Shown: one piece after another, positions 58,852-64,000 of the stretch
Layout of the letters: the number at the start of each line of letters is the position of its first letter
Numbering within the stretch: position 1 is the stretch's first letter
Source: Chloroflexota bacterium
GTDB lineage: Bacteria; Chloroflexota; Limnocylindria; QHBO01
DNA length: 64,000 nucleotides
Direction of reading: 5' to 3'
Assembly (NCBI GenBank): GCA_038040195.1
Contig: JBBPIR010000005.1
Location: 1 to 64,000, forward strand
Notes under the pieces: model-generated
The model's input: only the letters and a program-made list of their open reading frames with translations
Databases searched by the model: none
What the model was told of the DNA's origin: nothing
Translations under genes and position numbers: made by a program

Positions 58852-58872
58852 CGGATCCGATCGGAGTTGAGA

Positions 58873-58878
58873 TAGGCT
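58873..58878 (+). promoter_or_regulatory. -10 box TAGGCT of the DoxX gene
   Basis: TAGGCT lies 40 bases before the ATG. The leader carries AGGAGG about ten bases before the start. No -35 is needed if the box upstream binds an activator. Confidence 0.5.
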
Positions 58879-58918
58879 GAAACTCGAAGATTCTTTTGGC
58901 AGAAGGAGGCATGGAGGC

Positions 58919-59506
58919 ATGCAAGTCGTCGATCGCAAGCATCAGCTCGGGGTGGCGATACTCCGGGTCGGCGTCGGGATCATCTTCCTGTGGGCCGGGC
59001 TCGAGAAGGTCATCGGCGCTGGTGGAGAGTGGTCCGCCGCGGGGTTCCTGGGCTTCGGCACGGGTGGCAGCCTGGGCTGGCCGTTCGTGACCGGCGAGAT
59101 CGCCGAGGGCACCGTCTTCAACCCGACGCAATCGTTGTGGGCCGGTATGGCCGACAACGAGACGGCGATGACCGTCATCAACCTCTTGGTGCCGTGGGGC
59201 CAGATCGGGATCGGCGTGAGCCTGATCCTGGGCTTGCTGACCCGGTTCGGGGCGGCCATGGGCACGTTGATGATGCTGTTCTTCTTCGTGGCGGCCTGGG
59301 ACTTCGAGTTCGGGATCGTGAACCAGCACTTGACCTACGCGCTGGTCACCTTCGTCCTCGGCTACATCGGATCGGGCAACTTCTTCGGTCTGGACCGGAG
59401 CGTCGGCCAGCGGGTGGGACCCGAACTGCGCCGGTGGTTCCTTTCCGGCGACCTGTATCGGCCGATCAGCCCTCCGGCGACGACCCCGTCACCCGCCACC
59501 GCCTGA
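58919..59506 (+). CDS. DoxX/DoxD-family membrane protein
   Basis: This 195-aa protein has four membrane helices and the family pattern VAILRVGVGIIFLWAGLEKV at the N-terminus, an extracytoplasmic loop, then LVPWGQIGIGVSLILGLLTR and MMLFFFVAAWDFEFGIVNQH, and the final GSGNFFGLDRSV. DoxX proteins occur as quinone-linked subunits (thiosulfate:quinone oxidoreductase) and as oxidative-stress proteins in mycobacteria. AGGAGG precedes the ATG. The DosR-like box upstream suggests induction by the adjacent two-component system. Confidence 0.85.
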   Translation: MQVVDRKHQLGVAILRVGVGIIFLWAGLEKVIGAGGEWSAAGFLGFGTGGSLGWPFVTGEIAEGTVFNPTQSLWAGMADNETAMTVINLLVPWGQIGIGVSLILGLLTRFGAAMGTLMMLFFFVAAWDFEFGIVNQHLTYALVTFVLGYIGSGNFFGLDRSVGQRVGPELRRWFLSGDLYRPISPPATTPSPATA

Positions 59507-59529
59507 CGCCCAACCCTACCCCTGGGGGA

Positions 59530-59555
59530 GATGGCGCCCGGCAACGGGCGCCATC
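59530..59555 (+). terminator. Perfect 10-bp hairpin after the DoxX gene
   Basis: GATGGCGCCC and GGGCGCCATC flank a six-base loop, 24 bases after the stop. There is no T-tract, but stability is high. Confidence 0.55.
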
Positions 59556-59933
59556 GGTCCTCCGAGGATGGGTGGTCCGACGGCTTCGCTCCTCGGACCC
59601 TCGCGATCTGGACCCTGCTCCAGCGCCGACCGGGCCGGGATGGCCCGCGAAGGGGAATCGGCCTCGGGTGCCGGGCACCAGCGCTCTGTGGCCCCGAAGG
59701 TGCTAGAGCTCGGTCTCCACGTTCGGGTTGTCGCTCGGCAGCCGCATCGGTGCACGGAGTTGGAGCGCGCCCGACTGTGGGGAGCGGCGCTCGTGCAGGC
59801 GATGGCGGCGGGGAGGTAGTTCCCTCCGCGAAACGCTCCCTTCCCCCCTCGCAAGCTCAACATGTCGGGCCCCTTCAGTAGCCCCGGGCCGCGCCTTCGC
59901 CGTGGAGCGTCCCGACCGATGGCCTGCTGCAAC

Positions 59934-59948
59934 GGGTCCTCTGGCCCT
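59934..59948 (+). promoter_or_regulatory. DosR-like box upstream of the universal stress protein gene
   Basis: GGGTCCTCTGGCCCT matches 11 of 13 fixed positions of GGGACTTNNGGCCCT. Its centre lies 31 bases before CACCAT (59972-59977), the candidate -10. Confidence 0.6.
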
Positions 59949-60044
59949 ATTGGCTGAGCCGGCGCCTCAGCCACCATCGTGACTGATCCGGCTCACCCGC
60001 CAGACGAGGTGTTTGGCCGAGCCCTTGATCGAAAGGAGTCCGAG

Positions 60045-60446
60045 ATGAAAAAGATCCTCGTCGCATACGACGGTACGGAGCCCGCCGATCACGCCCTGGC
60101 CACGGCGATCGACCTGGCAAAGGCATTTGGCGCCGCTATCGGAGTCGTAAGCGTAGTTCCTGTCCATCCAGGCCGGTCACCGATCGACCCATGGGACGAC
60201 TCGGCCGTTCACACGCAGCAGCTTGCAAAGGCGCAACGAATCCTCACGGAGGCTGGGATCGAACCGCGGCTCCACAAGCTAGGCGGCAGCCCTGCGCACG
60301 TAATCGAGCAGATTGCGGAGGAGGATGGCTACGACGTCATCGTCCTCGGGAGCCGTGGCCTTGGCTCGCTGGGCAGAGTGCTGCAGGGCAGTGTGTCCGA
60401 GCACGTCGCGACCCACGCGAAGGCGACGGTCCTCATCACCCGCTGA
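60045..60446 (+). CDS. Universal stress protein (UspA family)
   Basis: This 133-aa single-domain USP starts MKKILVAYDGTEPADHALAT. It ends in the ATP-binding pattern GSRGLGSLGRVLQGSVSEHV (G-x2-G-x9-G-S), so it is of the ATP-binding type, like mycobacterial Rv2623. Those proteins promote dormancy or stress survival. The ATG at 60045 has AAAGGAG eight bases upstream. The DosR-like box upstream fits the DosR regulon, which is rich in USPs. The next gene is convergent. Confidence 0.9.
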   Translation: MKKILVAYDGTEPADHALATAIDLAKAFGAAIGVVSVVPVHPGRSPIDPWDDSAVHTQQLAKAQRILTEAGIEPRLHKLGGSPAHVIEQIAEEDGYDVIVLGSRGLGSLGRVLQGSVSEHVATHAKATVLITR

Positions 60447-60578
60447 GGAACAACCACTTCCACGCGGTCGGTCCACTTCGATGCGAGCCGGCCGCGTGGC
60501 CGTTGGACGCACCAGACATCGGTCCCGATGCCTGAGGGCGGGGCGTGGCGAGGGGTTGGTACGGTCCTGGTCCGGCGG

Positions 60579-61076
60579 CTATGCGGCCACCCGGCCAGAC
60601 AAGTCCCGTGGCACGTCGAGCTCATACCGCGCGACAGATCCCTCCCAGCAGACGCGGAGCGGGTGGCGGCTGGACGTCAGCAGATGCTGCATCGCACCGT
60701 TCTCGGGCTTGACCCAGGCGACAATGCGCCGAACACCGCGAAGGCGCGCCGAGGCGACGGCTGCCGCCATCAGCAGCGTCCCCACTCCATGATGCTGGAC
60801 GCGGTCATCAACCGCCACCGCCAGCTCCTCAATTCCGCTGCCCATCGGCTCGAGGACGAGGTGACCGACGATCCGTCCACCGGCCACGGCAACGAAGCCG
60901 TCGCGCCGCCGGTGGTCAGCTGCGGCGAACTTTTCGGCCTGCTTGTGGCTGATCCCGCATGACGCGCCGTGGAATCGCAGCTGGCGGCTGTCAGCCGAGA
61001 GTTCGGTGTAGAAGCGCTCCAGCTCGGTCGCGTCGCCAGCAGCGACCCGACGCACGCGGATATCGTCGCGAACCAT
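60579..61076 (-). CDS. GNAT acetyltransferase in the stress island
   Basis: This 165-aa GNAT protein has DATELERFYTELSADSRQLR, then GFVAVAGGRIVGHLVLE, the acidic strand GIEELAVAVDDRVQHHGVGT (CoA-binding Q/RxxGxG-like: HHGVGT), and IVAWVKPENGAMQHLL. This type often accompanies USP and acyl-CoA synthetase genes, where it may acetylate metabolic enzymes. The ATG at 61074-61076 follows a CACGAT-N6 arrangement like the leaderless promoters in this window, with a DosR-like box 30 bases further up. Confidence 0.8.
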   Translation of the reverse strand: MVRDDIRVRRVAAGDATELERFYTELSADSRQLRFHGASCGISHKQAEKFAAADHRRRDGFVAVAGGRIVGHLVLEPMGSGIEELAVAVDDRVQHHGVGTLLMAAAVASARLRGVRRIVAWVKPENGAMQHLLTSSRHPLRVCWEGSVARYELDVPRDLSGRVAA

Positions 61077-61082
61077 GTGCTG

Positions 61083-61088
61083 ATCGTG
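61083..61088 (-). promoter_or_regulatory. -10-like CACGAT, leaderless promoter of the GNAT gene
   Basis: On the minus strand CACGAT is followed by CAGCAC and the ATG at 61076. Confidence 0.45.
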
Positions 61089-61110
61089 CGCCGCGGTGCC
61101 GGTCCATAGG

Positions 61111-61125
61111 AGTGCCGAGCGTCCC
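61111..61125 (-). promoter_or_regulatory. DosR-like box upstream of the GNAT gene
   Basis: On the minus strand GGGACGCTCGGCACT matches 10 of 13 fixed positions. Its centre is 30 bases before the CACGAT -10, the same geometry as the DoxX and USP promoters. Confidence 0.5.
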
Positions 61126-61168
61126 CTCGCAAGGGGCCATCCGGCACAGTGCCGACGACGAGTGCGCG

Positions 61169-62443
61169 CTACGGCTCCAGGTGCAGGCCACGGGCGGCCT
61201 GCCTCAACGCGTCGCGAAAGTCCGGGTGGGCGATGGCGATCAGCGCGTGAGCACGCTCGGCCAACGACTGGCCGAACAGCTCAGCCACCCCCCACTCCGT
61301 CACCACGGTGCGGACATGGGCGCGCGTCGTCACCACGCCGGCTCCCTCGCGCAGGCTCGGCACGATGCGTGAGGCTGAACCGCCCGCCGCGGTGGACGGC
61401 AGCGCGATGATGGCCCGTCCCTCCTCTGCCAGCGCCGCTCCACGAATGAAGTCCATCTGGCCTCCCACGCCCGAATACAGACGGCGACCGATGGAGTCGG
61501 CCACCACCTGGCCCGAGAGGTCGACCTCGATCGCCGAATTGACGGCCACCATGCGCCGGAAGCGACGGATCACGGTCGTGTCGTTGGTGTAGTCGACCGG
61601 GCGCATCTCGACCATCGGGTTGTCGTCGATGAAGCGGTACACGCGCTGCGTACCGAGGACGAAGGCCGACACGATCTTGCCGCGGTTGATTTCCTTGGCC
61701 GCTCCGGTCAGAGCGCCTGCCTCGACGAGATCAACCACCGTATCGGTGAACATCTCCGTATGGATGCCGAGGTCGCGCTTGCCGCGCAGGGCCTCACCAA
61801 CCGCGGCGGGGATAGCGCCGATCCCGAGCTGGAGCGTCGCGCCGTCCGGTACGAGTTCGGCGACGTAGGATCCGATCCGGCGCTCCACCTCTCCGATAGC
61901 AGCGACCGGATGCTCGTGCGGCGGCTGATCCACCTCAACCGCCACGTCGATCTCACTGACGTGGACAAAGCTGTCGCCCAGCGTGCGCGGCATGGCCGGG
62001 TTGAGCTGCGCAATGACGCTTCGAGCACTTTGCACCGCAGCCAACGACGCGTCGACGCTGGTGCCTAGCGAGCAGAAGCCGTGGGCGTCTGGCGGGCTGA
62101 CATTAATGAACGCGGCGTCGAGCGGCAGGATTCCGCGGCTGAAGAGGTGCGGGATGTCGGACAGGAAGATCGGGACGTAGTCCGCCCGGCCCTCGTTCAC
62201 CGCGTCCCGCGCATTGGGACCGATGAACAGGGCTCGGTGCCGGATGTGCCCGGCCATGCCGGGCTCCAGGTGCGGGCAGGGTCCCTCTAAGTGCAGACCG
62301 ACTGTGGTCACATCCGCGAGCTCTGGCGCCCGGGCTGCCAGGGCTGCCAGCAGGGCCGTCGGCGTGGCCGCTCCGCCTTGGACGAAGATGGTGTGCCGGT
62401 CACCGATCGAGGCGACCGCTTCCCCCGGGCTGACAAACCGCAT
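61169..62443 (-). CDS. Acetyl-CoA hydrolase/transferase family (4-hydroxybutyrate or acetate CoA-transferase type)
   Basis: This 424-aa class I CoA-transferase moves CoA between carboxylates. It has IFVQGGAATPTALLAAL, VSPPDAHGFCSLGTSVD, LQLGIGAIPAAVGEAL and the segment LGIHTEMFTDTVVDLVEAG with the catalytic Glu. SGVGGQMDFIRGA follows, as in 4-hydroxybutyrate and butyryl-CoA:acetate CoA-transferases. Such enzymes allow acyl-CoA exchange or acetate release under low oxygen. The ATG has a leaderless -10 box, and the eRF1-like gene lies 26 bases upstream, so it may also be read from that promoter. Confidence 0.9.
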   Translation of the reverse strand: MRFVSPGEAVASIGDRHTIFVQGGAATPTALLAALAARAPELADVTTVGLHLEGPCPHLEPGMAGHIRHRALFIGPNARDAVNEGRADYVPIFLSDIPHLFSRGILPLDAAFINVSPPDAHGFCSLGTSVDASLAAVQSARSVIAQLNPAMPRTLGDSFVHVSEIDVAVEVDQPPHEHPVAAIGEVERRIGSYVAELVPDGATLQLGIGAIPAAVGEALRGKRDLGIHTEMFTDTVVDLVEAGALTGAAKEINRGKIVSAFVLGTQRVYRFIDDNPMVEMRPVDYTNDTTVIRRFRRMVAVNSAIEVDLSGQVVADSIGRRLYSGVGGQMDFIRGAALAEEGRAIIALPSTAAGGSASRIVPSLREGAGVVTTRAHVRTVVTEWGVAELFGQSLAERAHALIAIAHPDFRDALRQAARGLHLEP

Positions 62444-62449
62444 GTTCCC

Positions 62450-62455
62450 AGACTA
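62450..62455 (-). promoter_or_regulatory. -10 box TAGTCT of a leaderless promoter (CoA-transferase)
   Basis: On the minus strand TAGTCT is followed by GGGAAC and the ATG at 62443. Confidence 0.6.
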
Positions 62456-62469
62456 TCCGTGCCCGACGG

Positions 62470-63030
62470 CTAGCGCGGTGGCTTGCGGACGACGTGGCGC
62501 GGGCCGGTGACCCGACCGGAGCGCTCGTGCGGCAGGTCGCCGGTCCACCGGTACGCGCCGACGCCGCCACGCACGGACTCGAGCCCCACACGCTCCTTCA
62601 GGCGCGCCACGAGCTGAGGCCGCGTCAGCCGCATTGAATGGTCGACGGTGACGGACCGATCACGATGATGAGTACGGTCGTGCCGGCGGACTTGGCTCGC
62701 CAAGCGTTGACAGAGCTCTCCCGTTCCGAGGACCTCGAGCGCATCCTCCGCCAGGAGTGCGGCTTCTACTCGGGCGAGGAACTGCCTGACATGTTCCGTC
62801 CGATGCCGTGCCGCGTCGTCGGCGCCGCTCCCGCCGCCGCCGTGCCGGACCCGCGGATCGTGGCGCACGTGGTGCGTGGATCGTTCGTGAACGGGAATCT
62901 CGGACGGCACTCGGGCCTCCGTTACCTTCTCGCGCCAGCGGAAGATGCGGGCGCCTTCGGCGTCGATCCAGACCAGGGCGAACCGGTCGGGCACATGTGG
63001 GGCGAGTGCTTCGTCCCTGTCGGTCTTCAT
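62470..63030 (-). CDS. Bacterial eRF1-like protein (baeRF family, Rv2629-like)
   Basis: This 186-aa protein resembles the C-terminal part of bacterial archaeo-eukaryotic release factor-like proteins: a strand FALVWIDAEGARIFRWRE, a charged loop with HERSTHHVRHDPRVR, helix EHVRQFLARVEAALLAEDAL, and strand/helix VLGTGELCQRLASQV, followed by HSMRLTRPQLVARLKERVG. Mycobacterial Rv2629, a DosR-regulon member, is of this family. Some relatives act on stalled ribosomes; no catalytic motif can be confirmed here. The chain is shorter than typical (about 350), so it may be a C-terminal half only. GGGAGG precedes the ATG at 63028-63030. Confidence 0.6.
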   Translation of the reverse strand: MKTDRDEALAPHVPDRFALVWIDAEGARIFRWREKVTEARVPSEIPVHERSTHHVRHDPRVRHGGGGSGADDAARHRTEHVRQFLARVEAALLAEDALEVLGTGELCQRLASQVRRHDRTHHRDRSVTVDHSMRLTRPQLVARLKERVGLESVRGGVGAYRWTGDLPHERSGRVTGPRHVVRKPPR

Positions 63031-63178
63031 CGTCCTCCCTCGTCGAACACGAAGCGACCCGGAGAGATCTTCGTCCACCTATCCCTTAGGGCCTGCCCTT
63101 TCGAGCGTTCCTTCCGGATTTTCGGCTTCCGACCTCTCTGGGTCGAGCGCATCATCGCGTGCGGCCGACGCGGGCGCA

Positions 63179-63193
63179 GGGGCCGGAGGTCAC
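63179..63193 (-). promoter_or_regulatory. DosR-like box upstream of the eRF1-like gene
   Basis: On the minus strand GTGACCTCCGGCCCC matches 10 of 13 fixed positions and 12 of 15 of the DoxX box. Its centre is 30 bases before GATGAT (63151-63156), a possible -10. It could also serve the SDR gene on the other strand. Confidence 0.45.
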
Positions 63194-63241
63194 CTTTCGC
63201 GGGGCCGGACGGCCCAACCGGTCGCGCGGTGGGTCGTGACA

Positions 63242-63255
63242 TGCTGCTCGCAGCA
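63242..63255. promoter_or_regulatory. Palindrome TGCTGC-TC-GCAGCA before the SDR gene
   Basis: A perfect 6-bp inverted repeat with two-base centre lies next to GATATT (63256-63261), a possible -10, and 33 bases before the SDR ATG. It is a plausible operator. Confidence 0.35.
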
Positions 63256-63287
63256 GATATTGGCCCGAGATAGGCAGGAGTGGAGCC

Positions 63288-64000
63288 ATGGGCAAGGACT
63301 TGAAGGGTCGGGTGGCAGTGGTGACCGGCGCGGCCCGCGGAATCGGCGCGGCCGCGGCCCGCGGAATCGGCGCGGCCGCGGCCCGCGACCTCGCCCGGCA
63401 GGGCGCGGCTGTCGTCCTGACTGACGTGATCGACGGTGACGGCCGAGCCCTGGCCAAGAAACTGGAGGCCGAAGGCCTGAAGACGTCTTATCGGCATCTG
63501 GACGTGTCGCAGGAGGTTGCCTGGCGAAGAGTCGTCGCGTACACGGTCAAGGAGTTCGGGCGCCTGGACATCCTGGTCAACAACGCCGGCATCGGGGCCT
63601 TCCCAGACGTTGAGCAGGAGACCCTCGAGGGGTGGAATCGGCTGATCGGTATCAACCAGACCGGCGTTTGGCTCGGCATGCGTGCCGCCATCCCCTCCAT
63701 GCGCAAGGGGGGCGGCGGGTCGATCATCAACCTCAGCTCCATCTTGGGAGCGGTCGGCGGCTTCGGCGGGTCGGTGGCCTACCACGCCAGCAAGGGCGCG
63801 GTGCGGCTGATGACCAAGAACGCGGCCATCCGCTACGCGAAGGAGGGCATCCGCGTGAACTCGGTCCATCCGGGGTTCATTGATACCCCCATGGTGGCCC
63901 AGATCAAGGGTACGGATGTCGAGCAGCTGATCCTGTCCTCTACACCGATGGGCCGGATGGGTCGATCGGATGAGGTCGCCGAGGTGATTACCTTCCTAGC
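63288..64000 (+). CDS. Short-chain dehydrogenase/reductase (copy 2), cut by window edge, duplicated cofactor loop
   Basis: This gene runs off the right edge; 237 codons are visible. It is a classical SDR very close to the copy at 56150, with NNAG, SSILGAVGGFGG, YHASKGAVRLM and HPGFIDTPMV. The cofactor loop is abnormal: it reads TGAARGIGAAAARGIGAAAARD, where ARGIGAAA occurs twice because of a perfect 24-bp tandem repeat. Copy 1 has one unit. Eight extra residues at the start of the first helix would shift the Rossmann glycine loop and may impair NAD binding, or simply lengthen the helix. AGGAG precedes the ATG at 63288. Confidence 0.85.
   Translation, partial: MGKDLKGRVAVVTGAARGIGAAAARGIGAAAARDLARQGAAVVLTDVIDGDGRALAKKLEAEGLKTSYRHLDVSQEVAWRRVVAYTVKEFGRLDILVNNAGIGAFPDVEQETLEGWNRLIGINQTGVWLGMRAAIPSMRKGGGGSIINLSSILGAVGGFGGSVAYHASKGAVRLMTKNAAIRYAKEGIRVNSVHPGFIDTPMVAQIKGTDVEQLILSSTPMGRMGRSDEVAEVITFL
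63330..63387 (+). repeat. Perfect 24-bp tandem repeat (2.4 copies) inside SDR copy 2
   Basis: Units 63330-63353 and 63354-63377 are identical, and the next ten bases start a third. The repeat encodes the doubled ARGIGAAA of the cofactor-binding loop. Confidence 0.95.

Larger units (their letters stand above)
59507..60044 (+). other. 538-base gap without a convincing gene
   Basis: The gap holds the hairpin at 59530-59555, a DosR-like box at 59934-59948, a CACCAT -10 candidate (59972-59977) and the AAAGGAG site of the next gene. Reading frames in 59516-59977 on both strands show no family motif, no ribosome-binding site and Arg/Pro/Gly-rich composition, so I see no gene. It could be the remnant of a lost one. 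Confidence 0.5.

Noticed and set aside
59568-59819. 83-aa plus-strand frame between DoxX and the stress protein
   Set aside because: No ribosome-binding site, no recognisable motif, Arg/Gly-rich composition, and competing frames on both strands of the same length.
62638-63273. 211-aa plus-strand frame opposite the eRF1-like gene
   Set aside because: It mirrors the minus-strand gene, which has a good Shine-Dalgarno and an operon partner; the mirrored protein shows no family pattern and becomes Arg-rich.

Overview
The window is very GC-rich, gene-dense bacterial chromosome with short intergenic gaps, many 4-nt ATGA/GTGA start-stop overlaps, and no rRNA, tRNA, phage, IS or CRISPR signal. The gene mix (OpcA-type pentose phosphate operon, MoaD-MoaE fusion, DUF2203, short glycogen phosphorylase with DUF3417, zinc ribbon of CxxC-x17-CxxC type, split LigD-type polymerase and ligase, ECF transporter beside a SAM hydroxide adenosyltransferase) suggests an uncultivated Chloroflexota of the Limnocylindria/Ellin6529 kind. 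This is an inference; an actinomycete-like relative is the main alternative.

Layout. 0-8 kb: start of pyrG (cut by the window), a UbiA prenyltransferase, a leftward DUF2203-psuK-psuG operon for pseudouridine breakdown, an agmatinase-like ureohydrolase, a P-loop kinase. 7-10.5 kb: leftward aldehyde dehydrogenase, Rieske protein, membrane protein, MoaD-MoaE fusion and a tiny membrane protein. 10.5-21 kb: CruF-like membrane protein, M20 peptidase, fabD-fabF, Nudix hydrolase, cysS, and a large cyclase/ATPase regulator. 21-31.6 kb: one leftward operon carrying tkt, tal, pgi, gnd, zwf, opcA and pgl, followed by four small genes. 31.7-41 kb: zinc ribbon protein, nicotinamidase, methyltransferase, a repeat-rich HTH protein, glycogen phosphorylase, an M23 peptidase and a YihY protein. 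41-48.7 kb: LigD-type polymerase, amine oxidase, DUF885 protein, ATP-dependent DNA ligase and a frameshifted beta-CASP nuclease. 48.7-52.7 kb: SAM hydroxide adenosyltransferase plus a complete ECF transporter.

53-64 kb looks like an oxygen/nitric-oxide stress island: a NirK-like copper protein with a fused cupredoxin, a DevS-like GAF histidine kinase that keeps the residue matching the DevS heme ligand, a DevR/DosR-like response regulator, DoxX, a universal stress protein, a GNAT enzyme, a CoA transferase, a bacterial eRF1-like protein and two closely related SDR enzymes. Upstream of DoxX, the stress protein, the GNAT and the eRF1-like gene (and more weakly a small Cys-rich gene) I see 15-bp sites resembling the mycobacterial DosR box GGGACTTNNGGCCCT. 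Each is centred 29-31 bases from a -10-like hexamer. This is the best candidate for an undescribed system here: a DosR-type dormancy circuit linked to a NO-producing enzyme outside the mycobacteria.

A second window-wide signal is a -10 box (TANNNT) placed 6-9 bases before the start codon of at least 17 genes, with no Shine-Dalgarno. This points to widespread leaderless transcription and corrects several start sites. Two probable sequence-level oddities are a one-base frameshift in the beta-CASP nuclease and a perfect 24-bp tandem duplication in the cofactor loop of the last SDR gene.
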